Shown here in pieces: positions 48,503 to 57,714 of a stretch of 64,000 nt of DNA; the stretch's first letter is position 1, and every line of letters begins with the position of its first letter. Source of the DNA: Paraburkholderia caffeinilytica (GTDB lineage: Bacteria > Pseudomonadota > Gammaproteobacteria > Burkholderiales > Burkholderiaceae). A program made the position numbers and the translations under genes. The notes under the pieces were generated by a model. That model was given only the letters and a program-made list of their open reading frames with translations. It was not told where the DNA came from and searched no databases. Location: positions 1,550,001 through 1,614,000 of the forward strand of contig NZ_CP031466.1 in NCBI RefSeq assembly GCF_003368325.1, read 5' to 3'.

Positions 48503-49456
48503 TTATTTCACACCGAGTGCGGTTTGCACTGCTTGCAGGCCGTTGGCGCCGCCGGCGGTGTTCACGCCGTCGAGCCATGACTTCAGCAACTCGGGGTGGC
48601 GCTTGAGCGCTTCGGTGGCGGCCGCATCGACGCCGGCCTTTTTCTCCAGCACCTCGGTGATCACGCCGTTCTCCAGATCGACATTGAACGTGAGTTGCCG
48701 GAACAGGCGGCCGACATTCGGACACTGCTCGGCGTACCCGCTGCGCGCAACCGTATTGACCGTGGCGCCGCCATAGTTCGGCCCGAAGTACCTGTCGCCG
48801 CCATCGAGGTAAGTCAGCTTGAACTTCGTGTTCATCAGATGCGGCTCCCACGCCAGAAACACGATCCATTTCTTCTCGCGCACCGCGCGGTCGACCTGCG
48901 TGAGCATGCCCGTCTCGCTCGATTCGACGAGCTTCCAGCCGCCGAGTCCATAGGCCTTGTCGTCGACCATTTTCTTGATGTTCTGATTGGCCGGCGCACC
49001 CGGTTCGATGCCATAGATCTTGCTGTCGAACTTGTCGGCGTTCTTCGCGAGGTCCGCGAACGAATGCACGCCGGCCGCCGCCACGTAGTCGGGCACCGCG
49101 AGCGTGAACTTTGCGTTGCTCAGATTCGGGTGCACGACTTCGATCGACTTTTCATCCTCGAACGGCTTGACGACTGGCGCTTGCGCCGGCATCCAGTTAC
49201 CGAGAAACACGTCGATCTGCCCTTTCTTCAGGCCTTGATAAGTAATCGGCACCGACAGGTTCGCCACGTTCTGATGGTAGCCGAGCGCCTTCAGCAGCAC
49301 GCCGGTCATTGCATTGGTCGCGTCGATGTCGGTCCAGCCTGGCCCCGCCATGTTGACCTGCGTACAGGACTGCGGTTCGGCGGCTGCGGCGAAGGTGGTC
49401 GCCGCACACAACAGCGCAACGCCGGATACCGCCTGTTTGAAGAGCTTTTTCATCAT
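48503..49456 (-). CDS. choX: Choline-binding periplasmic protein ChoX-like
   Basis: A 317-residue binding protein of the OpuAC/glycine-betaine class. Signal peptide about 1-25 (MMKKLFKQAV..., ending AAA). The mature protein contains QVNMAGPGWTDIDATNAM, VFLGNWMPAQAP and VFLAWEPHLMN, whose tryptophans form the aromatic cage for a quaternary ammonium group as in ChoX. It follows the choline sulfatase gene by 40 bases on the same strand. No permease or ATPase gene is adjacent, so it is an orphan binding protein that would use a transporter encoded elsewhere. Choline is the most likely ligand given the neighbour. Confidence 0.88.
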   Translation of the reverse strand: MMKKLFKQAVSGVALLCAATTFAAAAEPQSCTQVNMAGPGWTDIDATNAMTGVLLKALGYHQNVANLSVPITYQGLKKGQIDVFLGNWMPAQAPVVKPFEDEKSIEVVHPNLSNAKFTLAVPDYVAAAGVHSFADLAKNADKFDSKIYGIEPGAPANQNIKKMVDDKAYGLGGWKLVESSETGMLTQVDRAVREKKWIVFLAWEPHLMNTKFKLTYLDGGDRYFGPNYGGATVNTVARSGYAEQCPNVGRLFRQLTFNVDLENGVITEVLEKKAGVDAAATEALKRHPELLKSWLDGVNTAGGANGLQAVQTALGVK

Positions 49457-49496
49457 GTCGGCTTCCTGTAGGTGGATTGAATCGTAAGCGGGGAGA

Positions 49497-51035
49497 TCAA
49501 CGCGCGACTGCGGGAAAACGCGCCATCGCTTCGAGCGTGTCGAGGTCGATGTGATTGCGCATGTAGCGCTGGCTCGCATCGACATGCGGTTGCCAGTCCC
49601 ATGACGCGACCGTGCCCTGCGTCGTGGCTTCGAAATGGAAGCGGCGGCGGCGCTGGCTTCTCAGTATTTCGTCGTGCAGCGCGGCGAGGTTCCAGCGCCG
49701 GGCGATCTCCTCGCGAAATGCCGCAACCTGTGAAGCATGGTCGGCACGCGCTGCGAGGTTGTTGCGTTCCAACGGGTCCGCGGCCACGTCGTAGAGCTGA
49801 TCGGGATCGGCCGGTGTGTGAATGAACTTGAAGCGCCCGCGACGCAGCATCACAATCGGCGCCATAGCGCCTTCGGCGAGGTATTCGCCGATCGCTTGAT
49901 CGTGGCCGCCCTGGGTTCCACGGAGATGAGGTATGAGGCTTTGACCGTCGGGCGAATCCGGCCAGGCCGTTGGCTGTTCGCCGCGCGCCAATTCCACTAG
50001 CGTGGGCAGCAGATCGAGATGCGAGACCGACTCGTGCACACGACGCGCGTCGAACCGCTGCGGCGCGTGAACGATCAACGGTACGCGGCAACCGCCTTCG
50101 AAGAACGTCATCTTGTACCAGAGCCCGCGTTCGCCGAGCATCTCACCATGGTCGGACGTCACCACGATAACGGTATCTTTCGCGAGCCCCGATTGTTCGA
50201 GCGCCTCGAGGATCGCGCCGAACTGGTCGTCGACGTAGGAGATCGCGCCGTAGTAAGCGCGCCGTGCGTTGCGGATCTGCTGGTCGGTCGGCGGCGTGCG
50301 GTCGGTTTCGCAAACGTGGCGCAAGCGCCTGGAATGCGGATCGGCTTCTGCGAGCGAATCGCGATACGCGGGCATCGCGATATCTTCATCCGCATACATG
50401 TCCCAGTACTTCTGCGCAATCGCGTACGGGTCATGCGGATGCGTTAGCGAGGCGACCATGCAGAACGGCCGTGCATCCTTGCCGGCATGCCGCTCGCGCG
50501 CGATATCGAAGAGCTTCTGGCGCGTGGTGAACGTGACTTCATCGTCGAAGTCCAGTTGGTTCGTGCGCACGCACGGACCCGCGTCGATCACCGAACTCAT
50601 GTTGTGATACCACGATGGGCGCGTTTCGACATCGTCCCAGTTCGGCGTCCAACCGAAATCGGCGGGATAAATGTCGGTGGTGAGCCGCTCTTCGAATCCG
50701 TGCAATTGATCCGCGCCGCAGAAATGCATTTTGCCGGACAGTATCGTGCGATACCCTTCGGCGCGAAGATAGTGCGCGAATGTCAGCGTTTGCGACGGAA
50801 ATTCCGCTGCATTGTCATAAGCGCCGATCGCGGACGGCAGTTTTCCCGACAAAAAAGAAAAGCGTGACGGCGCGCACAGCGGACTGGCGCAATATGCCGA
50901 GTCGAATACGACGCCCTGTTTCGCGAGGCGATCGAGATTGGGGGTTTTCGTTAGACGATGTCCGTATGCAGCGAGCGCAAACGGCGTCATCTGGTCGGCC
51001 ATCAGAATAACGATATTCTGCTTCGTGTCATGCAT
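49497..51035 (-). CDS. betC: Choline sulfatase
   Basis: A 512-residue type I sulfatase that hydrolyses choline-O-sulfate to choline and sulfate. The formylglycine site C-A-P-S-R is at 54-58, matching C54 of the characterised rhizobial enzyme; metal ligands are in ILMADQ and VTSDHGEMLGERGLW. The C-terminal stretch with RYMRNHIDLDTLE is typical of BetC. ATG at 51035 is chosen because longer forms add an unrelated basic extension. No signal peptide, so it acts in the cytoplasm after uptake. It is divergent from a LysR gene, the usual betC arrangement outside the rhizobia. Confidence 0.95.
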   Translation of the reverse strand: MHDTKQNIVILMADQMTPFALAAYGHRLTKTPNLDRLAKQGVVFDSAYCASPLCAPSRFSFLSGKLPSAIGAYDNAAEFPSQTLTFAHYLRAEGYRTILSGKMHFCGADQLHGFEERLTTDIYPADFGWTPNWDDVETRPSWYHNMSSVIDAGPCVRTNQLDFDDEVTFTTRQKLFDIARERHAGKDARPFCMVASLTHPHDPYAIAQKYWDMYADEDIAMPAYRDSLAEADPHSRRLRHVCETDRTPPTDQQIRNARRAYYGAISYVDDQFGAILEALEQSGLAKDTVIVVTSDHGEMLGERGLWYKMTFFEGGCRVPLIVHAPQRFDARRVHESVSHLDLLPTLVELARGEQPTAWPDSPDGQSLIPHLRGTQGGHDQAIGEYLAEGAMAPIVMLRRGRFKFIHTPADPDQLYDVAADPLERNNLAARADHASQVAAFREEIARRWNLAALHDEILRSQRRRRFHFEATTQGTVASWDWQPHVDASQRYMRNHIDLDTLEAMARFPAVAR

Positions 51036-51126
51036 TGGAGCGCGCCTCGAATAGAATCGCAGATAGGGGTGCGGGTGTCGTTGCAAGCGGGATAACCAGT
51101 GTGCCGGTCCCGCATGAACACCACTA

Positions 51127-51159
51127 TTGCCGTCCAATTCGCCACTGTGAAGACGGCAA
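51127..51159. promoter_or_regulatory. Dyad between betC and its LysR regulator
   Basis: TTGCCGTC (51127-51134) and GACGGCAA (51152-51159) form a perfect 8-base inverted repeat with 17 bases between, in the 151-base divergent spacer. Size and place fit a LysR binding region controlling betC and the regulator gene. Confidence 0.5.
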
Positions 51160-51186
51160 ATCGTTATGTGCCTATAAGGGGGGCTT

Positions 51187-52113
51187 ATGCCGAGGCAGGA
51201 TCGCTTGCCGCCTATGCAGGCGTTGACGATGTTCGAATCCGCGGCGCGTCTCGCGAGCTTCACGGCGGCCGCACGCGAACTGGGTTCGACGCAGCCGGCG
51301 GTCAGTCAACGCGTGGTGCAACTCGAGGAAGCGCTGGGCGCACCGCTGTTCGAGCGCGGCCATCGTGGCGTCACGCTGACGGAAGACGGCGTGCGCCTCT
51401 TCGAAGCCGTGCGCAATGCCCTCGACACGATCCGCCTCGCCACCGCCGAAATCCGCGCTCGGCGCACGCCGCAAACCCTCACGCTCTCCACCGATTTCGG
51501 TTTCGCGACCTACTGGCTGATGCCGCGCCTGTCGCAGTTCAAGGCGCTGATGCCCGACGTCGACGTCAAGATCATCACGTCGCAGAACGTCTTCGACCCG
51601 GCGCGCGATCCCTCGCACGATCAGGCTGACATTGTGATTGCGTTCGGCGATGAAGATGCCGACTGGGCCGCGCGAGGCGCGCTCAAGTTATTTCCCGAAC
51701 GTGTCACGCCGGTGTGCAGCCCGGCTTTTCTCGACGCGCATCCGCAATTGCGCACGCCGTCCGATCTGTTGAACTTGCCGCTGCTGCATCTCGAACCCAC
51801 CCAGCCGGCACGCTGGCTCTCATGGGCCGACTGGTTCACGGCGCAGGGTCTCGATGCACCCGCCGCGCATCGCGGCATCACGTTCAACAGTTTTACGCTC
51901 GTGGCCCACGCGGCGATCATGGGCCAGGGCGTCGCGCTCGGCTGGGCGCCACTGGTGGACGAGCTGCTCGCCACCGGGCAGCTCGTCGAGCCGTTCGACA
52001 CGCCGGTGGTCACCGAACGCGGCTACCTGCTCGTCACGCAGCGCGCGGCGGCACCGGTGGTCAATGCCTTCCGCCAATGGCTGCTCGGCGAATGCGGGCT
52101 CGACGCCGAATGA
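51187..52113 (+). CDS. LysR-family regulator of choline sulfatase
   Basis: A 308-residue LysR protein of the GcvA-like subgroup. Helix-turn-helix about 20-65 (SFTAAARELGSTQPAVSQRV), effector domain from about 95. The ATG follows AAGGGGGG at 5-6 bases. Placed divergently from betC with a dyad between, it matches the choline-sulfate-utilisation regulators annotated beside betC in many proteobacteria. It probably activates betC and choX when choline-O-sulfate or choline is present. The DNA site and effector are inferred. Confidence 0.9.
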   Translation: MPRQDRLPPMQALTMFESAARLASFTAAARELGSTQPAVSQRVVQLEEALGAPLFERGHRGVTLTEDGVRLFEAVRNALDTIRLATAEIRARRTPQTLTLSTDFGFATYWLMPRLSQFKALMPDVDVKIITSQNVFDPARDPSHDQADIVIAFGDEDADWAARGALKLFPERVTPVCSPAFLDAHPQLRTPSDLLNLPLLHLEPTQPARWLSWADWFTAQGLDAPAAHRGITFNSFTLVAHAAIMGQGVALGWAPLVDELLATGQLVEPFDTPVVTERGYLLVTQRAAAPVVNAFRQWLLGECGLDAE

Positions 52114-52290
52114 ATACCGCACGCTGTCGAGGCTGCCCAAAGCGCTCCATCGCCCGCCCCAGCCTCACCTGACGCTCCCATTCCAGCGTCACGGCGGTTA
52201 GCTTCTATCCTCGTGCCCCGCCGATTTGCTCTACTGCGACGATGCATGCCGCGCCCCGCGGCGTGGCCCTATTGCCTAAGTGGAGAGCAC

Positions 52291-53166
52291 ATGTCCGCCG
52301 ATTCCCGTCCCGATCAACTGGTTCTCACCGTCGCGTGTCCGAGCGCGGCGGGCCAGGTTGCCGCCGTCGTCGGCTTTCTCGACCGGCATCATTGCTATAT
52401 CGACGAACTGACCGTTTTCGACGACGACCTCAGCGAGCGCTTCTTCGTACGCTGCGTGTTTCATGGCGTCGACGCCCAGGAGACCCTGCACATCGCGGCA
52501 CTCAAGCGCGAATTCGAATCGATCGCCGAGCGCTTTCAGATGACGTGGGCGATGCATGACGTCGGCACGCGGCCGAAGGTGTTGATCATGGTGTCGAAAC
52601 TCGAACACTGTCTCGCCGATCTGTTGTTCCGCTGGCGCATGGGTGAGTTGAAGATGGATATTGTCGGCATCGCATCGAACCATCGCGATCTCGAACCGCT
52701 CGCGCAACAGCACGGCTTGCCGTTCCATCATCTACCGATCAGCGCCGACACGAAACCGCAACAGGAGGCGCGCTTGCTCGATCTGTTCGAGACGTCAGGT
52801 GCCGAGCTGATGATTCTTGCGCGCTACATGCAGATTCTTTCCGGCGAAACGAGCCGTGCGCTCGCGGCCCGCGCGATCAATATCCACCATTCGTTTCTGC
52901 CCGGCTTCAAAGGCGCCAAGCCTTATCACCAGGCGCATGCGCGCGGCGTGAAACTGATCGGTGCAACGGCGCACTTCGTCACCGACGATCTCGACGAAGG
53001 TCCGATCATCGAGCAGGTCGTGGAGCGGGTCGATCACTCGTACAGCCCGGAGCGGCTGCTTGCGACGGGACGCGACGTCGAATGCATCACGCTGGCGCGG
53101 GCCGTGAAGGCGTTTATCGAGCGCCGGGTGTTTATCAACGGCGATCGCACCGTCGTGCTGCAATAA
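52291..53166 (+). CDS. purU: Formyltetrahydrofolate deformylase
   Basis: A 291-residue enzyme that hydrolyses 10-formyl-tetrahydrofolate to formate and tetrahydrofolate. An N-terminal ACT domain (about 10-85) precedes the formyltransferase-fold catalytic domain; the active-site NIHHSFLPGF is at 197-206 and the catalytic aspartate in TDDLDEGPII near 232-235. ATG at 52291 has TGGAGAG just upstream. PurU genes recur in betaine/sarcosine catabolic loci, where demethylation loads folate with one-carbon units that must be drained. An intrinsic terminator follows directly. Confidence 0.94.
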   Translation: MSADSRPDQLVLTVACPSAAGQVAAVVGFLDRHHCYIDELTVFDDDLSERFFVRCVFHGVDAQETLHIAALKREFESIAERFQMTWAMHDVGTRPKVLIMVSKLEHCLADLLFRWRMGELKMDIVGIASNHRDLEPLAQQHGLPFHHLPISADTKPQQEARLLDLFETSGAELMILARYMQILSGETSRALAARAINIHHSFLPGFKGAKPYHQAHARGVKLIGATAHFVTDDLDEGPIIEQVVERVDHSYSPERLLATGRDVECITLARAVKAFIERRVFINGDRTVVLQ

Positions 53167-53168
53167 AA

Positions 53169-53196
53169 AAAACGCCGCGGGAAAAAGCGGCGTTTT
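53169..53196. terminator. Intrinsic terminator after purU (bidirectional)
   Basis: AAAACGCCGC (53169-53178), an 8-base loop, GCGGCGTTTT (53187-53196). The GC stem ends in T and A runs on opposite sides, so it can stop purU transcription from the left and the betaine binding-protein unit from the right. The two genes converge here. Confidence 0.85.
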
Positions 53197-53250
53197 CTGC
53201 AGAAGTTGCCGCTCAAAACAAGCGGCAACTCATTCACGCGAAGCACGAAG

Positions 53251-54108
53251 TCACTTCACCCAGCTATCCACGCGATCCCCGTGCGCACTGATCCACGCAT
53301 CGGCAGCGGCCGTCGGCTTCTCGCCGTTTTGCGTCGCCAGCATCACGCTGTCGATCTCGCCCGGCTTCCATTGAAACTTCTTGAGGAACGCGACGACCGG
53401 CGGCGCCTTCGTGGCCAGTTCGGGATTCACCACGCTATCCACGTGCTCCGCTTCGCCGAACACTTTCTTCGGATCCTCGAGGAATTTGAGCTTGTACTTC
53501 GCGAACATCCAGTGCGGTTTCCAGCCGGTCACGATGATCGGCTTGCTCGCTGCTTCCGAACGGGCCAGTTCCGCGGTCATCGCGCTGCCCGAGCTCGGCA
53601 TCAACTGATAGTCGAGCCCATAGGCCTTGATCGCCTCGCTGGTCTTCTGCATCACGCCCGCGCCGGCATCGATGCCAACGATACGCGAGCCGAACTCCGC
53701 CTTCTTCGCTTCCAGATCGCCCACGCTCTTCACGTCAACGTTATCCGGCACGATCAGGCCGATCTTCGCATCGTTGAAGTTGGGTCCCAGATCGACAACC
53801 TTATCCTTGAAGTTGTTCCAGTACGCGCCATGCGTGACCGGCAGCCACGCGGACAGCGTCGCGTCGAGGTCGCCGCGCGCCACGCCTTGCCACATCACGC
53901 CGGCCGCGACCGGCACGAGCTGCACCTGATAGCCGAGGCGCTTCTCGATCACGCGCGCAGCGACGTTGGAAGTCGCAACGCTGTCGTCCCACCCTTCCAC
54001 GTAGCCAATCTTGATCGTCGGCTTGGTATCGGCCGACACACTCACGCTGCCCGCCGCCAGCGCCGCACTCAACGCGCTCAACATCAACATCTTTTTGACC
54101 AGTCTCAT
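53251..54108 (-). CDS. Glycine betaine/proline-type ABC binding protein
   Basis: A 285-residue OpuAC-class periplasmic binding protein. ATG at 54108 follows GGGAGAG; signal peptide about 1-26 ending VSA. The mature start TIKIGYVEGWDDSVATSNV, SAWLPVTHGAYW and VTGWKPHWMFAKYKLKFLEDP hold the tryptophans of the betaine cage. It lies downstream of gbcB on the same strand, and no permease or ATPase is next to it, so it probably feeds a betaine/choline transporter encoded elsewhere, as the Pseudomonas orphan binding proteins do. Ligand most likely glycine betaine. Confidence 0.88.
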   Translation of the reverse strand: MRLVKKMLMLSALSAALAAGSVSVSADTKPTIKIGYVEGWDDSVATSNVAARVIEKRLGYQVQLVPVAAGVMWQGVARGDLDATLSAWLPVTHGAYWNNFKDKVVDLGPNFNDAKIGLIVPDNVDVKSVGDLEAKKAEFGSRIVGIDAGAGVMQKTSEAIKAYGLDYQLMPSSGSAMTAELARSEAASKPIIVTGWKPHWMFAKYKLKFLEDPKKVFGEAEHVDSVVNPELATKAPPVVAFLKKFQWKPGEIDSVMLATQNGEKPTAAADAWISAHGDRVDSWVK

Positions 54109-54245
54109 CGCCACTCTCCCGTTCGCCGTCCAAACTACCCATTGAGCATTTAGAATCGCCAACCAGAATTGCCGGGTAGCGTCGTTTTCCGACATCCAGT
54201 TGTCCGCAGACGACCTCAGCCGCGAGTCAGGGTCCCGCTCTTGTC

Positions 54246-55505
54246 TTACTTATCGACGACGAGATCGCTCAACGGCTTGCTGCAGCACAGCAGCACCATG
54301 CCCTGATCGATTTCGCGCTGACGAATTCCGCCCGCATGTTTCATGGCGACTTCGCCGGACACCAGCTTCACCTTGCAGGTGCCGCACATGCCCTGCGTGC
54401 ACGAGGCGGCAAGGCGCACGCCGGCCTTCTTCGCCGCGTCGAGTACATGCTGGCCGCTGCCACATTCGATCTCGCGGTTGCTTTTGGCAAAGCTCACCTT
54501 GAACTTCGTCTCCGTCTCCAGCGGCACCTGCGCGGGAGCGAATCCAGCCGCATGCTCACGCGCTTCGACAAAGCTCTCGGCGGTGGCTGTCGGCGCCTGC
54601 AACGCGTCGGCGACATGCGCGGTCGTCAATTGCGCGGCCACTTCGCTGATCGTCTCGAACGAGAAGCTTTCCTCGTGATAGTGGCTGCGATCGAAGCCGC
54701 CTTCATCCAGCAAATTTCGGACTGCCTGCATGTAGGGCGCCGGACCGCAGGTGAAAATCTCGCGCTCGAGAAAATCCGGCGCGATGAGTTTGAGCAGCGG
54801 CAAGGTCAGAAAGCCGGTGACGCCATGCCAATTGCGCCGCGCACCGAGCCGCTCGCAGACGAACGCGGTGCGGAAATTGGCCTGATTCGACGCAATCAGA
54901 TCCAGTTCGCGAGCAAAGATGATGTCGTCCGGCGTGCGCGCGCTGTGCACGAATACGATGTCGCTATCCTCGCCGAGTTCGTGATGCGCGCGGCTCATCG
55001 ACATCAATGGCGTCACGCCCGAACCCGCCGACAGGAACAGAAATTTACGCGCCGGATGCCGCGCACAGGTGAACTCGCCGGACGGCCCCAGCACGCGAAC
55101 CTGCATACCCGCGTGCAGATTGTCGTGCAGCCAGTTCGAGACCTTACCGCCGGGCACGCGCTTCACCGTGATGGAAATCGTGTGCGGACGCGTGGGCGGC
55201 GAGGAGATCGTATAGCAGCGATTCACCGCCTCACCGTCGATCTCCAGCTCCAGCGTGATGAACTGTCCCGGCTCGAACACGAACGCCCGCTCGGACGGCG
55301 CGCGAAAGAAAAAGCTCTTGACGTCGTGCGTTTCCTGACGGACCTGGCAGCACACCAGCGTCTCGTCGGTATCGCTATTCCAGCGCGCCGGCAACGTCTC
55401 CCAGAACCGCGGCTGCGTGACCCGGCTCAAAGTCCTGGGCCCCAAAGCCTCCCGGTTCGGGGCCGGCTCGGGGCTGAGCTGAAGCGTCGCCTGATCGCGC
55501 ATCAT
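54246..55505 (-). CDS. gbcB: Glycine betaine monooxygenase, reductase subunit GbcB
   Basis: A 419-residue flavin/iron-sulfur reductase that passes electrons from NAD(P)H to the Rieske oxygenase GbcA. FAD site RCYTISSPP at about 95-103, NAD site GSGVTPLMSM at about 161-170 and TCGPAPYM at about 252-259, then a plant-type [2Fe-2S] domain at the C-terminus (about 340-419) with cysteines in ASCTQGMCGTCK and LLCCSKP. GGGAG lies 6 bases before the first of two ATG codons at 55505. It is 33 bases downstream of gbcA, on the same strand. Confidence 0.94.
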   Translation of the reverse strand: MMRDQATLQLSPEPAPNREALGPRTLSRVTQPRFWETLPARWNSDTDETLVCCQVRQETHDVKSFFFRAPSERAFVFEPGQFITLELEIDGEAVNRCYTISSPPTRPHTISITVKRVPGGKVSNWLHDNLHAGMQVRVLGPSGEFTCARHPARKFLFLSAGSGVTPLMSMSRAHHELGEDSDIVFVHSARTPDDIIFARELDLIASNQANFRTAFVCERLGARRNWHGVTGFLTLPLLKLIAPDFLEREIFTCGPAPYMQAVRNLLDEGGFDRSHYHEESFSFETISEVAAQLTTAHVADALQAPTATAESFVEAREHAAGFAPAQVPLETETKFKVSFAKSNREIECGSGQHVLDAAKKAGVRLAASCTQGMCGTCKVKLVSGEVAMKHAGGIRQREIDQGMVLLCCSKPLSDLVVDK

Positions 55506-55538
55506 TATTTTCTCCCGCTCCTGGTTGCGGTATGGCGC

Positions 55539-56849
55539 TCAGCGCACGAAAGACACGACTTTTTCGTCGTGCGAAACCGGCGCATCGCCGGCGTCATGGG
55601 TTTGGGGCGTATCGCTGTACTCCGCGATACGGCCGATGTACCACTCGCAGAATTTTTCGACGAGGCCTTCGGTGTACGGCGAATACGGACCCGGCTCGTA
55701 GGCGCTGCTGGTCGCGCCGCGCTGCGAGTACTCCACCAACGCACGATCCTGGTCATTGGTGGCGCGCCACACGGCCGTCAGATTGTTCACGTCGTAATCG
55801 ATGCCTTCGCGTGCATCCTTGTGGACGAGCCACTTGGTGCGCACCAGCGTTTTGCCCGCCGACAACGGAATCACCGAAAAGCTGACGATATGGTCGCTCA
55901 TGAAGTGATGCCACGAATTCGGCTGCGTCCAGAACGAGAGGCCCCCGAGATCGGCCTGCTCGAAACCGCCGAGCAGCTTCTTCGACGCCACCTTCGCGTC
56001 CATGGTCTGCGATTCGCCGTCGCGATCGAGCGGCAGGCGTTGCGTGCGGAAACCCGTGACCAGATCGGCCAGACGGTCGATTTCCGCCGAAGGCAGATTC
56101 ATCGCCTCCCATTGCGCGGTACGGCGCGCCACGGTCTCCTCGAACGCGGCCATGCCTTCTTCGTTGGCAGGCGTGCGCTGATAGCCGAAGCCGTATTCGT
56201 ATAGCGAAATCGTCAGCTCGGGATGGTTCGCGACGCAGTGGTAGCACTCGCGATTGTTTTCCATCGTGAGCTTCCAGTTGCCCTCTTCGATGATGTCGAT
56301 CGACGCCGCGACCTTGCAGCCGGCAAGGTCGTGCGGCAACAGATACGGTTCCATCGCGGCGCGCAACACGGCAAAGTCGGCCGGCGGTTCGTCCGCGAGA
56401 CAGATGAAGATCAGGCCCGCGAGATTCTGCAGGTGCACCGATTTGAGGCTGTGCTTGCAGCGGTCGAACTGGTCGCCCATATGCTCGGCGAACATCAGAT
56501 CGCCGTTCAGGTTGTAGGTCCAGCTGTGATACGGGCAGACGATATTGCCCAGCGAACCCTTGTCCGTATTGCACAAACGCGAGCCACGATGGCGGCAAAC
56601 GTTATGGAACGCCCGCACCTGCATGTCGTCGTCGCGTACGATCAGAATCGAATCGTTGCCGATCTCCACCGTGATGTAGTCGCCCGGCTCCGGCACATCC
56701 GGTTCCACCGCGACCTGAATCCAGTGCTTGCGGAAAATCGCCTCCATGTCGAGCGCGAAAATTTCATCGCCCGTATAGAACGGCGCTTCCAGTGTGTGAT
56801 TCTTCTTGCGGCGTTCGATCATTGCGCGAACGTCTGCCGAAACTTTCAT
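55539..56849 (-). CDS. gbcA: Glycine betaine monooxygenase, Rieske oxygenase subunit GbcA
   Basis: A 436-residue Rieske non-heme iron oxygenase alpha subunit that demethylates glycine betaine to dimethylglycine, releasing formaldehyde. Rieske cluster ligands are C85 and H87 (VCRHRGSRLC) and C105 and H108 (CPYHSW). The mononuclear iron site is in NNRECYHCVANHPEL (about 201-215). Length and order with gbcB agree with the Pseudomonas and Chromohalobacter enzymes. The 73-base gap to the etfB stop suggests its own promoter may lie upstream, within or after etfB. Confidence 0.95.
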   Translation of the reverse strand: MKVSADVRAMIERRKKNHTLEAPFYTGDEIFALDMEAIFRKHWIQVAVEPDVPEPGDYITVEIGNDSILIVRDDDMQVRAFHNVCRHRGSRLCNTDKGSLGNIVCPYHSWTYNLNGDLMFAEHMGDQFDRCKHSLKSVHLQNLAGLIFICLADEPPADFAVLRAAMEPYLLPHDLAGCKVAASIDIIEEGNWKLTMENNRECYHCVANHPELTISLYEYGFGYQRTPANEEGMAAFEETVARRTAQWEAMNLPSAEIDRLADLVTGFRTQRLPLDRDGESQTMDAKVASKKLLGGFEQADLGGLSFWTQPNSWHHFMSDHIVSFSVIPLSAGKTLVRTKWLVHKDAREGIDYDVNNLTAVWRATNDQDRALVEYSQRGATSSAYEPGPYSPYTEGLVEKFCEWYIGRIAEYSDTPQTHDAGDAPVSHDEKVVSFVR

Positions 56850-56922
56850 TGTGTGCTCCGTTGCATGTCACGTCTGGCGCCGCGCCAGGCCCTCCTGGTC
56901 GCATGCTGGCCCGAACCGGAAA

Positions 56923-57714
56923 TCAGTAATCCACGAGTTGATGCTCGCGCAAATACGCGAGGATCACTTGTGCTTTTTCGACGGAACTCCCTTCAATTAC
57001 GACGCTGCCGCCGCGGCTTTCGGTCGTCGTCGCCGAGAGCATGCGGGCATGGCCCGAGCGCTTTTCGGCAGCGGCGAGGCGCACCGGTTTGGCGCTCGCG
57101 GGACGGATCGTCCAGGCGAGGTCGTCGGGGTTGGCGGCATCAGGACGCCCGGACGCGCCTGTCGCGACCGTCCGGATCGTGCCTTCGCGCAACCTTGCAT
57201 AGGCGTAGCTCGGCGCCGTGTTGGCCATCGGATGGACGGCAATCAACGCCGGCAAACGCACTTCAACGCGGCGGCGCAGGCCCTTCGGCATGAATTGCCG
57301 GACTTCGGCGCAGCCGTCGCGAATCGTCAGATCGACGGCCGCGCCGACCAGCGGCAGATCCAGCGCGTTGGCAACGCGATATGGCAGCATGCCGCTGTCG
57401 AAGGCGCCTTCGGCGCGCGTGCCGGTCAATACCAGGTCGTAGCCTTGCAGACGTGTGGCGAGCGGTGCGATCGCATCGCCTCCCCATTCAGGCGTTGCCG
57501 GCACGTCCAGCACCTCGACGGTGCGCGCGCCGAGCGCGAGATACTCCTTCAGCGCCGGATTCGATGGATCGCCCGCGTGCAACACGTCAAGTGTCGCGCC
57601 GTGCGTCTTGGCGAGCGAGAGCGCGATCGTCAACGCGGCAGCGTCGTTGCGGCTGTAGCGCGCCGTGCCGCTGACCGGGTGCCGCCCCACGGAAACCAGT
57701 ACGGCGATTTTCAT
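56923..57714 (-). CDS. etfB: Electron transfer flavoprotein beta subunit, dimethylglycine pathway
   Basis: A 263-residue EtfB-like protein. It begins MKIAVLVSVGRHPVSG (AMP/adenine-binding strand), contains YDLVLTGTRAEGAFDSGMLPY, the region typical for EtfB, and ends with a basic signature segment altered from that of housekeeping EtfB, as in the betaine-locus Etf pair of Pseudomonas. It would accept electrons from dimethylglycine and sarcosine oxidation. The start overlaps the etfA stop by four bases (ATGA). An in-frame upstream extension of 63 codons lies inside etfA and is not used. Confidence 0.88.
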   Translation of the reverse strand: MKIAVLVSVGRHPVSGTARYSRNDAAALTIALSLAKTHGATLDVLHAGDPSNPALKEYLALGARTVEVLDVPATPEWGGDAIAPLATRLQGYDLVLTGTRAEGAFDSGMLPYRVANALDLPLVGAAVDLTIRDGCAEVRQFMPKGLRRRVEVRLPALIAVHPMANTAPSYAYARLREGTIRTVATGASGRPDAANPDDLAWTIRPASAKPVRLAAAEKRSGHARMLSATTTESRGGSVVIEGSSVEKAQVILAYLREHQLVDY

